Assembly (NCBI GenBank): GCA_001683735.1 | Contig: LUGG01000001.1 | Coordinates: 3,224,001 to 3,288,000, forward strand | Direction: 5' to 3' | DNA length: 64,000 nt | DNA from: Grifola frondosa | Lineage: Eukaryota > Basidiomycota > Agaricomycetes > Polyporales > Grifolaceae | Shown here: piece after piece, positions 12,177 to 22,677 of the stretch | How the letters are laid out: each line of letters starts with the position of its first letter | How positions within the stretch are numbered: position 1 is the stretch's first letter | The notes under the pieces: model-generated | Databases searched by the model: none | What the model was told of the DNA's origin: nothing | Seen by the model: the letters and a program-made list of their open reading frames with translations, nothing else | Position numbers and translations under genes: made by a program

Positions 12177-13080
12177 TTCTCAAGGTTCTAGGCCCTACTG
12201 GATGGGTTCTAGGTCCTCCAGAAAGTGGCCTGACATTTCTTACATGATTTGTGTCAAGGAATTATCTGAATATTCCTGATTCTGATCTCTTTCCTGCCTA
12301 AGCTGCATGGTGTCACTCCTTGTAACTCTGTAACAATCAATTCTCATGATATCTCGACCTATACAAGGTTTCAATATCAAGAATTTGCACCTCGGGCTCT
12401 CTAGATATCAGTATTTACTGTCTTGAGCCTCAATTGCGCGGTTAGCGCGCGCGGAAGTGACTAGCGCCAGTCACTCGCCGAGGTGACACCGAAGTCACCG
12501 TTGTGGCTTTGTGGCGCGCTCAACGCCGCGCGTCTCTCTTGAGCGCTTGCGGGCGTTTCTCTCTCCGAGCTGCCCGCGCGTCTCTCTTCAAGTGCAACAT
12601 GTGACTTCAACGCGCGACGCGTCACTGCGTTGGCGTCTGGTTCAGCGCTCGTTCCTTTATTGTCTCGTCTCCCTTCTATCCTGCTGGATCTTTCTTGCGC
12701 GCTTGTTCCTGGCCTGCCTTCGGGCGCCGGATGATTCTCTCGGAGCCTATCTGTCTTCTCAATGTCCCCTTTGCCCCGCGTTCTCGCACGCTGGCAGGCT
12801 CCCTTCCATTCTCGGCTTCCTTGGGTGCTCAACTTGCTGCGCTGGCATTCCCGTCGATATCGTATTTCTTAGCTTGCTCGCCGATGGCTTCTCTCGTTCT
12901 TACTGCGCTCGGGGACCGATGGTTTTCGTCTAACGAATTTAGCTCGTATTTTCGCCCCCCGGCATACAAAGTGAGTACTAAATACACATATTCAAGCTGA
13001 TCTTGCTTTGCTATCCCAGACTTCTGCTCGTTAGCGTGTAAACGCCGAGCTTTTCATGCGCGCTGCACCTCGCACCTTGC

Positions 13081-14357
13081 CTACATTCCTCTATCTTGCC
13101 ATGCAGGGCACCTTTTCCTTCCGCGGCCAGCACTCATGACCGGCCGTCCTCCTTCTCCCGTGCCGATCTCGTGGAGCGCGAGCGTGATTGCGGCGATCAC
13201 ATCGCTCAGGAAGCGACAATCCTCAATGTTCCACTCGCGTGCGGGCATGCTGAGGACGGTTTCGAGCATGCGGCGGTCGTCGTCCGGGAGGACAACTACC
13301 CTGGTGATAGGCTGGCCTACAACTTGATTTCCTGCTTGTTTTTCAAGGGCTGAACGGACACGATTCCTCAGCTTGCGACGCTGACCGAAGAGTGGATACG
13401 TACGGCGCGTCTCTCGATAATTTGGGGGTCTTCGCGAACGCGGAGTCTCTTGCGCGGCTCGGGAGAGGCTTCGCGTTCGCGACGCGACGGAGCCGTGTAA
13501 TTGAGGCGGGTGTCCACTGAAGGTGTGAGCCTGGAGCTCGATATGCTGGAGACGGAGGATAGCGCCTTGGAGACCTCGCGTTCCACGGCGGAACGCTGGT
13601 CGCGCAAGTATTCGGTGAGTGCGGTCCATCCGCCAACTTCGGTAGCTCCTATTCTCACCTCTTCTTCCACAGGAATCCCCTCACTTTCTTGGTCATCCTT
13701 CATATCAATTCCAGCGTATTCTGTATCCGGCTGGGTTTGGTTCTGCCCTTCGGCTGCACGTTGCGTGTTCAAAGTGGCCACCGCCACGTCGACCAACGAC
13801 CGATAACGATCGCGGACCGAGGTGTACGTGGTGGATACCGTCGCGGCGGGGTAGCGGAAAGTGAACGCGGAAGGTACACAGGCGAGCGCGGCGTGTACGG
13901 CGGTGAGTGGATCAAAACTGGACGATCGACCAATACCGATCCAACGAGCGGGCCCGTCGTCGTGGTGCCCTCGTTGCATTGCCTCGAACCGCTTGCTTCA
14001 CCCGTCGGGGTGTTCCTCGGCCTCCCTTCGTCGACCGTGCTGTCGAAAATGATCACGGCGTCGCCTTCCATCGAGCCGGTGTTATCCTGGAGGCAAGCGT
14101 TCTTTACTAAGAACATGGCCGTCAGGTCAGGGCGTTGGGGATCCCTGGACCAAGGCGCGACGCCCGTCGGACAGTAATGCATCTCGGTAGCCGTCAAAAT
14201 CGGGTCGCTTGTCGCCGGCAGAACAGATACGCCATGCATTCTCTGGTGAAACTGGTAGATACGGTCCCAGCGCAGCAAAGGTCGAGGCGTAGAGGGCGCG
14301 TTCGCCCGGAACAAGAAGGGGCTTGACATAGTGAGTGGAGCCCGATCTTTCGTTCAC
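13081..14357 (-). CDS. Accessory ORF of unknown function inside the LTR element
   Basis: Three overlapping frames join into roughly 420 codons in element sense. The N-terminal part (LYASTFAALGPYLPVSPE, frame starting at 14357) is followed by a frame change to DLTAMFLVKNACLQDN. It then returns to a frame reading ARWIGIGRSSSFDPLTAVHA and FRYPAATVSTTYTSVRDRY, and ends in REWNIEDCRFLSDVIAAITL. The central part has a Glu/Asp-rich stretch and a basic stretch (RKRLRVRE), suggesting a nucleic-acid-associated protein. The coherence of the pieces is why I call it coding, but I recognise no domain. Several one-base displacements are needed to join it. Confidence 0.4.
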
Positions 14358-14590
14358 CTTGCGGCCTCTATTTATACCTCTCCTTTTCTTACAGTCTCTT
14401 ACTTGTTATTCATACTCTTACGGCCTGTACTGTTTACTAACCTTACAGATCCTGCGTAGCGCGCTCCATCTACCATCCTATTCTATGCCGCTTAATCAGC
14501 GCGCGGATCAATCTCGCCCTCGACGCCCTGATCTCGGGACCTAAACATTCTTATTTTCTTTGGGGAAGATCCTCGTCGTACGATACTTCC

Positions 14591-16231
14591 GTGAGTATCT
14601 ACCCCGCTTTTTCGCGCGCAGCACTGACGCATATCTCGTACTTTCTAGATCTTTTGTGGATCGTGCTTGGCCGTGCTGTCATTGGACCACAGGTCAGCTG
14701 ATTCCTCCCCTTTCCAAGCTTCTTGGGGAGAACTGGGGTCGATTTTCTTGCTTTCTAGCATCCTCCTTCCGCTGCACTCTTCTGCTAACGTTCCAGGTCG
14801 TTCGGCGTGGCCCGAGATCTGGTCGATGGTGCCGCGGCGTCGCCCTTGATTCCTCCCGCAACGTCATCCGCAGTCCCTTCTCCATTCCCTGGGGCAATCG
14901 GGGGTTCATCTGGTCTGCTCAATCTCAGATGTGCCGCTCCCCCATCTTATATTCCCTTCTATCTAGGTCCTCATTCTAGGTCCTGGCTCCTTTCCTCGTG
15001 ATTTCGATCGCGCTAATCTTTCTTGCGCCACCAGACGCGTCGCGCCATGCTTTCAGGTGTCCAACGCTGCACGGCGCGTCCTAACGCGCCCAATAGTTCG
15101 AGTTTTTCGATTATCTGACTTAGCTGCCTCTCTTCCCCAAGGAATTCGTCTTGTCTGGACTTGCCTCGACTGTTCTACACCTCCGTGGAGTCATACCCCA
15201 AGTCTCTCGTCCCAAACTCATTTCGCTCGGTAAGTTCTCACGTGCTCCTCACCTCCTTCCTATATAAATAGCTGATTCGTCCGCTAGATCCTTTTCAGCA
15301 CTCCTCGGGCTCGCCTTCAGCTTCTCGCACATCTTCCCATGTTTAAATCTCCCGTCCTTGTTGCAACAGACATGTTTATTCCGGGAGCGAGTGCGCTCAA
15401 CGCTCATACCGCGCGGCCTCGACACTGGGCAGCGTCCGCGTTCCTCTCTGTTCTGGTGAGTCCGGCCATGTTTTTACCACTTATTTGCATGCTGCTGGCT
15501 TTCGTTTACCAGGGAACGGTGCGCTTCCTCGCATTCCTGTGCCTGCACGTCGTTCAATTGTGCGGGCGCGTGCCGTCACAACCTCTCCTTCCGCTGTATA
15601 CTTCCAAGCCCCGGTGCTCGACGAGTTGGATCTCTAATCGGTACGTCTCTCGTTCGCCTGCTTTTTCACTTACTTACATTCCGAACTTCCTAGTGACCTG
15701 TCGTTCTTCAGTCAGGAATTCCGCGCGGCCCTAAGCACGCTGCATCTCACCAGGAGGTTGGCGTTGCCCGGATTTCTTCGTACGTCTGCCTCTCACTATC
15801 TCCCCACGGCCCGACTCTTTAACCCAGTATATTCTGATCCAGCATGCGCTGCGGGCTTCGCGCGCCGTTACGCGTGCGTGCCACACGCTCTCTTCTCCGT
15901 CCCCATGGCCGTGCGGCGGGGTGTGATGCGGCTTTCCGCACGCACACTGGTATTTGCAGCTCATCGCCGCGGATCGTCAGGGGGCATACATCGCCCCACA
16001 GTCTATTTAAGACTGCCGGGCCTGTTACCTAGGCACGTGCGGCGCTCGTTCTCTCGTCTGGCCTGTCCGCTAATGCTCGTCTTCACAGTTCGCCCTCTTC
16101 GCTTGCGTCCATCGACGCTATCCTCAATGTGTTCGTCGCGACCCGGTCGCGCTCGACATTTCTATCTTCGGTATGTTCCCTCTCGTTTATAACTGCTTTC
16201 TATCCGTTACTAACCTCTCGATTCCGTCAGA
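14591..16231 (+). other. Series of plus-strand intron-like units (antisense to the element)
   Basis: Donor/acceptor pairs at about 50-60 nt spacing occur at 14591-14649 (GTGAGT to TCTAG), 15230-15290 (GTAAGT to GCTAG), 15452-15511 (GTGAGT to CCAG), 15640-15694 (GTACGT to CCTAG), 15780-15828 (GTACGT to CCCAG) and 16171-16231 (GTATGT, branch CTAAC, TCAG). A similar pair is at 12970-13019. This density on one strand looks like a multi-exon gene. Exon translations are suggestive (for example FFSQEFRAALSTLHLTRRL near 15700) but no full ORF could be assembled and no family is recognised. Confidence 0.35.
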
Positions 16232-16579
16232 CTTATCCATATTATACTAATTGTATATTAATCTTGTATCTTGCTGTATGGTCTTGTTGACCCAATCTCG
16301 AACCGCCCCACAGTCTCGTTATTACTGTAGCTATGGTCTCCTTATCCATGTTTGTATCCCGTCTCTTAGCCCAAATTGTATTTTGATTGCTCGCGGTGTT
16401 TAAACCTCCGTTTTAAACTTGTTCGCGTCAATGGTAACCTGGCCGTGTGTGACGTGGTTACATGGATCTAAGCCTTCCATACTTATCCCGAATTTGAACG
16501 ACTGCAAGTTAATTTAATAGCTCGCCGGTATCTTGGCTATCATGCGGCAGACGGTTACGTTCTTACCCATATTGCTTTT

Positions 16580-17630
16580 GTGATTGTATTTAATTTGATG
16601 TGTATTGACCTTGATGCGCTAGCTTGCCTGTCCCTGAGTTTCCTGTTTCTTGTTTGACATTCTGACTTTTTGATTTGGCCTCATGCCTTGCCCACCGCTC
16701 TCATGGCGTATGCCGCAACTACACATGATTCTGGTCCAAAATCTAGTCCAAGTAATGTCTTATCCTGTTATACGTAATCTGATCCTTTCCTGTGTCTATA
16801 TCTTGCATCCCTGGTTAACACATCATAATACAATCCGGTGTCCAATATGACCAAGATTTTCCTGTTGGGTACTCTGTTCCTAAATACTATTCTAAGAAGT
16901 TCGCGGCCTTATCAGCTGAGCTGACAGTGCACTCCGCACCAAACTCCTCAATCGTGACTTGATTCATGACTCTTTGCCTGATTGCCTTTTTGTTTGAATA
17001 CATACATTTGTATTCAAAACAAAAGACAATCAAGTAAGATTTCGTGGCTCTCCATTTGGTAAGTATAGCTTTCTGTAATCATGCTTGTCCTGGGTACACC
17101 TTCACCAAATGGATCCTGTTCGTTAATAACTTTGGGTTTTCTTCCAACTGCCAATTATATAAGCTTCTAACCACTACTGGGTTCAGCACAAATGCGAGCT
17201 TGATTTAACCTCAAGTCGATACATGGTAAGTAAACTGAATTACTTTTCCGAGCTTTGCTAACAAGTCTTGTGGACCAAGTTAATATCTTCATTACCAGAT
17301 TAATTTCCTAATTTTCTTTCCTGTGAATGGGTGCCATTTTAATTTGAATATACATTGACCTCGATGCTTTCCTGGTTTACCACTGGGTTCTCAAGAGTCC
17401 AGACCCAATACTGACTACCTGAATTGACTGTACACATTGCCCATAGCTCTCATGGCTTATGCTGCAACCTGCATTTCCGAGTCCGAAATTCACGGAGTAG
17501 TCCTAAGTATGTCTGCAAACATTCTTGCCCATCGGGTACTATCATTAATATTCTGTTGCGCCCCTGGTATATACATCAAACCCAATTCCTTGTCCTGTTA
17601 CTTGGTCCTGATTTCCTAATCTGATCTGGT
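16580..17630. repeat. Degenerate direct repeat, about 230-300 bp per copy
   Basis: A copy at about 16580-16810 and one at about 17330-17630 share the same order of words. These are TTTAATTTGA, CATTGACC, GATGC, then TTGCCCA..GCTCTCATGGC.TATGC.GCAAC. They are about 750 bp apart and clearly diverged. This indicates an internal duplication within the extra segment of the LTR element. Confidence 0.5.
16980..17031. repeat. Hairpin, 23-bp arms with 6-nt loop
   Basis: The arm 16980-17002 pairs with 17009-17031 with a few mismatches around a TACATT loop; the inner TGAATACA/TGTATTCA is perfect. It lies in the AT-rich part of the extra segment. Role unknown; it could end a transcript. Confidence 0.55.
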
Positions 17631-17859
17631 AATATTAACTTTGTTTATCGCCACCTTAACGACTCGTCGGTTAGCGTTGCTGCATCCATCAAATTCTATG
17701 AGGTAAGTGCTGTCAAGGCTTGGCCTATATAATGGCAGTGGGATTTCCTTTTGGTTCAATCCCTTCTTGAACCTCTTCATCCATATGCCGCCCTACGAAG
17801 TAAGTTCCTTTCGATCATTTTCGATCTTGATCGATCGGCTAATGTTAATCTAATTTCAG

Positions 17860-18146
17860 ATCAACTCGTCTGTTAACTTCTTTGAAGACGGAGCTTGTTC
17901 AGACCGGAAAAATCATTGCTGTTGAAACTATCGACGTAAGTCTTCTTTAAATTATATTCTGAACATCTTCTTTTCTAATACATGTCGTCGTCGAATAGGG
18001 AGTGGGTGTGGTGACCATCCAAGTTGGTAATACGGACACTCGCCCAGTTCAACTGCCGTGAGTCATTCTCGCCTTCTTTTTCTATAGTTATCTAACTTGA
18101 TTCCTCGATATTCTAGGATGATGAGTGTGTTCCCTGCTAGCACCTA
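17860..18146 (+). CDS. Last three exons of a spliced antisense gene of unknown function
   Basis: Exons 17860-17935, 17999-18057 and 18117-18146 join over introns with GTAAGT and GTGAGT donors, TCTAAT and TCTAAC branch-like sites and AG acceptors. They keep one frame to a TAG stop: SLKTELVQTGKIIAVETID, then GVGVVTIQVGNTDTRP, then MMSVFPAST. A further intron-like unit (17800-17859) precedes them, with a TATATAA at 17726-17732 and an ATG at 17785, but that ATG is not in the same frame. The 5' end is therefore unresolved. The strand is opposite to gag and pol. I do not recognise the product. Confidence 0.4.
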
Positions 18147-18364
18147 GAACAGCTCATATACAGATCTGAATCTATAAATATCCTGCTATTTCTGGTTTTT
18201 TGGTAACTTTTCGCAATCAAATATGAATCCGGTCTGATCAATGCTTGCCTTCCCTTTCTGGTAACCTGCTTCAAATTATCTTCTGGGTTTTCTTCCTTTA
18301 TCTCAATCTGATATCCTGCCTATTCTGATATTTTTCCAATGGCACTTGTGTATTTCTCCTTTAA

Positions 18365-19900
18365 AGGTTGTCCAAATCCCACTTGTTAATTCTAGAATCC
18401 TGTTTTAATCTGGTGTAAAGACCATTTTCCCCACATATTATTGGGCCATCATCATCGATATTGCCTTGCTCATCAGTCTGTGATCCTTGATCCTTTACCT
18501 TGATCAACTGGCTCAGAGTTTCCTGCTACTGTTTCCACTACATTGGTCTCTACAATGTCTTCCTGAGGCTTTCGCAAATTCTCTTGGGCAAATACCATAT
18601 GGAGAACTGCATGACCTTCCCGTTGCTTCCATTAACTGTTATTTTAACATCCTGCAGCAAGTACTGTTGCTCCTGAACACTTGTCAGATTGGCATTTGGT
18701 TCCTCCTGAATTGTTCGAGCATTCTTGGCAGAAATGTGGGTTATGGGGAGGGCAACATCATCTACTGCTTGCCCTATTTGAAATTGGAAGGTTGTTCGCA
18801 TGTTGTGATACAACCGTTGTTTTCCATTTCAACCCATCTATCATATTCGGTGTGTTCCTTCAGATTTTCAACTTCTGCCGGATTATTGGAGCCATCGTCC
18901 CAGCATCCAGGGTCATTGATATCTGTTGGCCCTACTAATTGTGCACCATCTGTAGCTTCCCATCGATAAATAGGTATTTCTTCGGAATCTCGCTTCAGTA
19001 GCTCTGATAACTGTCGCTCCAACCTCTGGGTCTCTGCAGTGCTCGGATTCTCTATGTTCTGCTCTGCTGATAACAATGCACACAGTCGTAAAGTCCGATC
19101 AAGTACAGCTTTCTGTATTCCTGGGCTTGTGATTAATATCTCATAAGTGTTGATTCCATGATAGTCTCGGAGTCCTACAAAAACTCCCTCAGGCTTATGA
19201 CTTAAACTGAATTCATTCTTCCATTGCCATGGTCGGCCAAGGAGTCCTGGCACAGCCAAACCTTCTATGATATACAGGGTTGCCTGAGTACAACACGGCC
19301 TATGGTCAGGGTTACATCCCAAGCTCCAATACAGGTAAGAGGATTTCCTGATATGTCCCTAATGATGACTCCTTTTCCTATCTCACGGCTTGTTCCTCTT
19401 GCTGACTTCCATACATTTGCATTTACACAGTCGATTTGCGATCCTGTATCAACTACAAATGGGATGGTGTGTGTCCTGCATACATATGAAGTACAATCAT
19501 TGGATCAAGGTGGGACCATGGTCCAATTGTCAGTCCATCATAACAGGTAGGTCCGACTTGAGCTACTTGGGGAACTACATCAGGCTTCAGTCCTTCAGCA
19601 GTTAACATCATTAGATGAGTATCAACAGGTCGTCCAAGTAAACGACCAAGTTTCCCCATGTTTTTCTAGAGTGTGGGTATAATTGCACAATGGCATGTCC
19701 ATTGCAATGAACATCTCGGAAGAAGAATTGCGCATCCCGAATAAGAAAGGTCTGAGCTCCATAATCTGCTGTCTCATCTTTTATGAACTCTACACCATTA
19801 TCTGCCATTAAGGTACTTGCTCCAATCTTTCTTGTCTTGTCTGTTCTAAAGTCCTCCATCTGGGTGGTTAACAGAGACTGATACATGGCCATTTCTCGAC
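18365..19900 (-). CDS. Second retropepsin-like domain and C-terminal tail of the gag-protease ORF, frames broken
   Basis: A second protease-like unit follows the first. It has a DTG block (PFVVDTGSQIDCVNANVW, about 19410-19460) and a GLLGRPWQW block near 19235, preceded by an upstream GRLLGRPVDTHLMM segment near 19630. It continues through a Glu-rich region (ETQRLERQLSELLKR near 19000) and appears to end near 18365 in a short polar tail. Single-base losses displace the frame near 19660, 19455 and 19290. Order and spacing argue for a tandem duplication of the protease domain in one ORF; whether the second unit is active cannot be said. Confidence 0.6.
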
Positions 19901-20193
19901 TTTGCCGGCGATATACCTGATTCAGTCTCCCATTTGCTTTCTTCCTTATTGTAATCTTCCTGAATTCTGAGGCTAGACTCTCCTTATCTGATTCTTCATC
20001 TGCATCTGTACTTTCTTCATCTGAATCTGTCTCTGTATAGTCCTCTATATCTGAACTGTATTCATCTTCACTCTTGACACTTTTCTCAGAGCTCTTGTCA
20101 CTATCATCATCATCAGCTACTGACTCAACCTGGACAATGCTCGGCTGATTGGAGCTTTCTCCTCAACAATAGTTGCAAATGAGGCTGCACTTC

Positions 20194-20898
20194 CTATGTC
20201 TTCATGTGATGACACAAAGACTTCAGAATCAGGATGTCCGGAGGCCCTCTGAAGGTAAGGAAAGTTCCTTCATCCCTCTCACGTATTCCTACACCAAAGG
20301 CTCGTTGCCATGGCCTACCTAATAATCCTTCAAATGGAGGGTTAGGTGCCACATATGCATTAAACCTAGTGTTTATGTGTCCGAATTTCAGAGGTACATC
20401 ACTAACAAGACCTAGTAAGTCTCCTGTGCCACCATTTGCATCATTTATGCTAATAGCACGGGACTTGTCCATGGGCCTTTGCACAATAGACTTCCAGATC
20501 CTTTCACTGATTATATTCAACTGGGATCCTGTGTCAATGATAAAGTTCACTGGCTTCTCATTGCAGTCCATGGTTAACCGGATAAGAGGTGATCGGGTCT
20601 CATTTATTCCTGAGATTAAATCTGCTGTAAATCCAGATACCAAGTGTGCTGCTGGTCCTGTCCCTGGTTCTATCTTCTTGACCTTCAAGGCATTCTGCAA
20701 TTGCTGTGACACCTCCTTGGATACTCCAAATAGTTCTCCAACTGATATTGTGAAAGGAATATTCAGAATCCTATTCATAATATTTGATGCGTCCACTTCC
20801 TGGCTAATTGCTGATGTCTTGTTTGGTCCTCGGTTCTTTTCTACAGTCTTATCTGGCTGATTTCGAAGCATGCGAGCCATTGCTGGGTCATCAACCAT
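20194..20898 (-). CDS. Retropepsin-like aspartic protease domain 1 of the LTR element
   Basis: Contains the active-site block VNFIIDTGSQLNIISERIW (about 20500-20550) and a downstream GLLGRPWQ flap/second-half block near 20310. This is the form seen in fungal Ty3/gypsy proteases that cleave the Gag-Pol precursor. It follows gag after a frame displacement. The C-terminal end is displaced again near 20240, into an acidic Ser/Asp/Glu-rich linker (about 20000-20190) that leads to a second protease-like domain. Confidence 0.85.
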   Translation of the reverse strand: MVDDPAMARMLRNQPDKTVEKNRGPNKTSAISQEVDASNIMNRILNIPFTISVGELFGVSKEVSQQLQNALKVKKIEPGTGPAAHLVSGFTADLISGINETRSPLIRLTMDCNEKPVNFIIDTGSQLNIISERIWKSIVQRPMDKSRAISINDANGGTGDLLGLVSDVPLKFGHINTRFNAYVAPNPPFEGLLGRPWQRAFGVGIRERDEGTFLTFRGPPDILILKSLCHHMKT

Positions 20899-20911
20899 TT
20901 CCGCATCATTA

Positions 20912-22534
20912 TCAGGATTGAATGATCTTTGCTGGACTTCGAAAGGAGTTCCTTGAAATGGGGATATGAACTTGATGTTGATGGCTGTGGCTTATAAGCA
21001 GTAGTATGTGGCGGAGCCTCTTTCTCTTTCCCTTTACTGGGAAGAGATGGCCTAGTGCTTTCATATGGCTGCTTTCGATAGGTCGAGCTTCCTTTGAAGT
21101 CTTTTCAGCTGGTAAAACCATAACCTCTGCATCTGATTCATCTTCTGACTCTACAAGAGCCTTCCCATAGATTACAAAATGAACCTGAGGCACAGCATCC
21201 TTGATGGCTTGCACCCAGTTCTCTGCTCCATTTCGCTGAATAACGTTTCCATTTTTATCAGTAAATCGTCCTCGGTAATCCTTAAGGAGATGTCCTTTGG
21301 ACATCAAGTCTTGGATCTTTGGGCAATTTCCCATGATATGTCCTTGCTCTCCACATCCATAACATCCTAGTCCTGATGGTGGTGGAAATCTTCCAGGTGA
21401 GAATCGATTAGGATCTGGTCTTTCAAATCTTGGTGGTCCTGCTGGCTGAGCTGGTCTTCCAAAGGGTGCTGCCTGATTAATATGGGGAAGAGGTAAGCAT
21501 CTTGTAACCAATGGGTTTATATTGGATGCCTTCAAGAACAAAATTCCATATTGCGGATCATTTACAGACAGCTTAGTCATTTGCTTAACTAGCTTATCTA
21601 TTTCTGACTCCTCTGGCTCCTTTGGAGATTCCTTCACGACTCTTCCAATGCTCTTCTTCAATTTAGGTGCTGGCTCTGTTGGCCGAGTCACCTCTTCATC
21701 ATCATCTGTGTCACTGTCATCATATACCCTTTTTGGCTTAACTCTTGATTTCCTTGCTGGCTGTCTCCTAGCCTTCCTAGCTGGGGCTATCCTTTCATCA
21801 TCACTTGCTTCATCATCTGAATCTTCTATTCTGCTATCATGCTTGAAGATATCCTCAGTTCCAAGTCTTTCTGTGTCAAAACGATCTGGGCCTAACAATC
21901 CTTCAGCTGCTTGCTGAATCATAGCTGGCTGGAATGGTTCTGACATATCATGCATAGGGTGGAGAGCTAAGATCCTAACTTCCAATCTTTTTCTGAATGA
22001 AGGAGGTAATCCTATCCACAGGTAATATGCATAATCATCCTCAGTAAGCTTTGCCTGACCTCGGAGCCATCCTGCAATTCGGATGAATTTCCTAAGGTAT
22101 CGTCTCCAATCTTTCAATTCATGAATTGACTCTCTTCTAAATTGGGCTGAAAATGCCTGGAGGTCCTTAAGTCTGAATCTCTTAGACTCCAGATCTGCAT
22201 TGAAGTATATGATCACATTAGATCGTAACTCATCCCAATTGCCTTCTCTGTAACTTGAAAATCCTTCAATCGTCTCTCTGACCCTTCGCGAGCAGTAATC
22301 TGTGACAAATTCGCATTTTTCTGCTGTGGTCAGGTGATGAAGAGCTGCCAACTTTTCAAAGTGGCGTAGAAATGGGTGCACTTCTGCTGCCTCTCCTCTG
22401 AATAGCTTTGGGGCATTCTTCGTTCCTTCAACTGGCATATCCATTGCAGACCTACTACTGAATCCACTCATGGAAAACTGAGTATCTGATAATGGACTAT
22501 GTTCATTCGGGGGATCACGATGATCCGTGTACAT
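20912..22534 (-). CDS. gag: Gag polyprotein of the LTR element
   Basis: The frame is open from about 22672 (a TTG), and the first usable ATG gives MYTDHRDPPNEH at 22534. A conserved retrotransposon capsid region (FRGEAAEVHPFLRHFEKLA, then YFNADLESKRFRLKDL and GLPPSFRKRL) is followed by a charged linker. A CCHC zinc knuckle (CYGCGEQGHIMGNCP, about 21330-21370) binds RNA. The protein assembles the virus-like particle in the cytoplasm. Near its end (about 21065 and 20960) two one-base losses displace the frame, so the product runs out-of-frame before stopping at 20912. With those ignored, gag continues directly into the protease region. Confidence 0.88.
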   Translation of the reverse strand: MYTDHRDPPNEHSPLSDTQFSMSGFSSRSAMDMPVEGTKNAPKLFRGEAAEVHPFLRHFEKLAALHHLTTAEKCEFVTDYCSRRVRETIEGFSSYREGNWDELRSNVIIYFNADLESKRFRLKDLQAFSAQFRRESIHELKDWRRYLRKFIRIAGWLRGQAKLTEDDYAYYLWIGLPPSFRKRLEVRILALHPMHDMSEPFQPAMIQQAAEGLLGPDRFDTERLGTEDIFKHDSRIEDSDDEASDDERIAPARKARRQPARKSRVKPKRVYDDSDTDDDEEVTRPTEPAPKLKKSIGRVVKESPKEPEESEIDKLVKQMTKLSVNDPQYGILFLKASNINPLVTRCLPLPHINQAAPFGRPAQPAGPPRFERPDPNRFSPGRFPPPSGLGCYGCGEQGHIMGNCPKIQDLMSKGHLLKDYRGRFTDKNGNVIQRNGAENWVQAIKDAVPQVHFVIYGKALVESEDESDAEVMVLPAEKTSKEARPIESSHMKALGHLFPVKGKRKRLRHILLLISHSHQHQVHIPISRNSFRSPAKIIQS

Positions 22535-22655
22535 TCTGGTAACCTTTGGTAACAAGGCCTGACTTGGGTTCTTATCTGAATCTGCAATATCCAGGTTTGT
22601 CTCCAGATTTCGTTCTAATTGACTTTTGGGCTTATTGAATTTACTTCCACACCCC

Positions 22656-22671
22656 CTCGCGGTGGGCTCCA
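22656..22671 (-). other. Putative tRNA primer binding site
   Basis: Six bases inside the 5' LTR the minus strand reads TGGAGCCCACCGCGAG. It begins with the TGG that pairs with a tRNA CCA end. I cannot name the tRNA from the sequence. Position and TGG start are the only support. Confidence 0.5.
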
Positions 22672-22677
22672 ACTCTT

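Larger units (their letters stand above)
12177..18364. other. 6.2-kb extra segment between the protease part and the RT part
   Basis: Canonical Ty3/gypsy elements run straight from protease into RT; here 6.2 kb intervenes. From about 12430 to 16200 it is GC-rich with frequent GCGC words, unlike the AT-richer gag and pol around it; from 16200 to 18360 it is AT-rich again. It holds a minus-strand ORF (13081-14357) and plus-strand intron-like units. It could be captured host sequence, a nested element, or an inherent part of this family. I found no LTR or terminal repeat bounding it. Confidence 0.7.

Noticed and set aside
12461..12933. ORFs on both strands in GC-rich DNA at the edge of the extra segment
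   Set aside because: Long frames are expected by chance where stop codons are rare; the translations are low-complexity.
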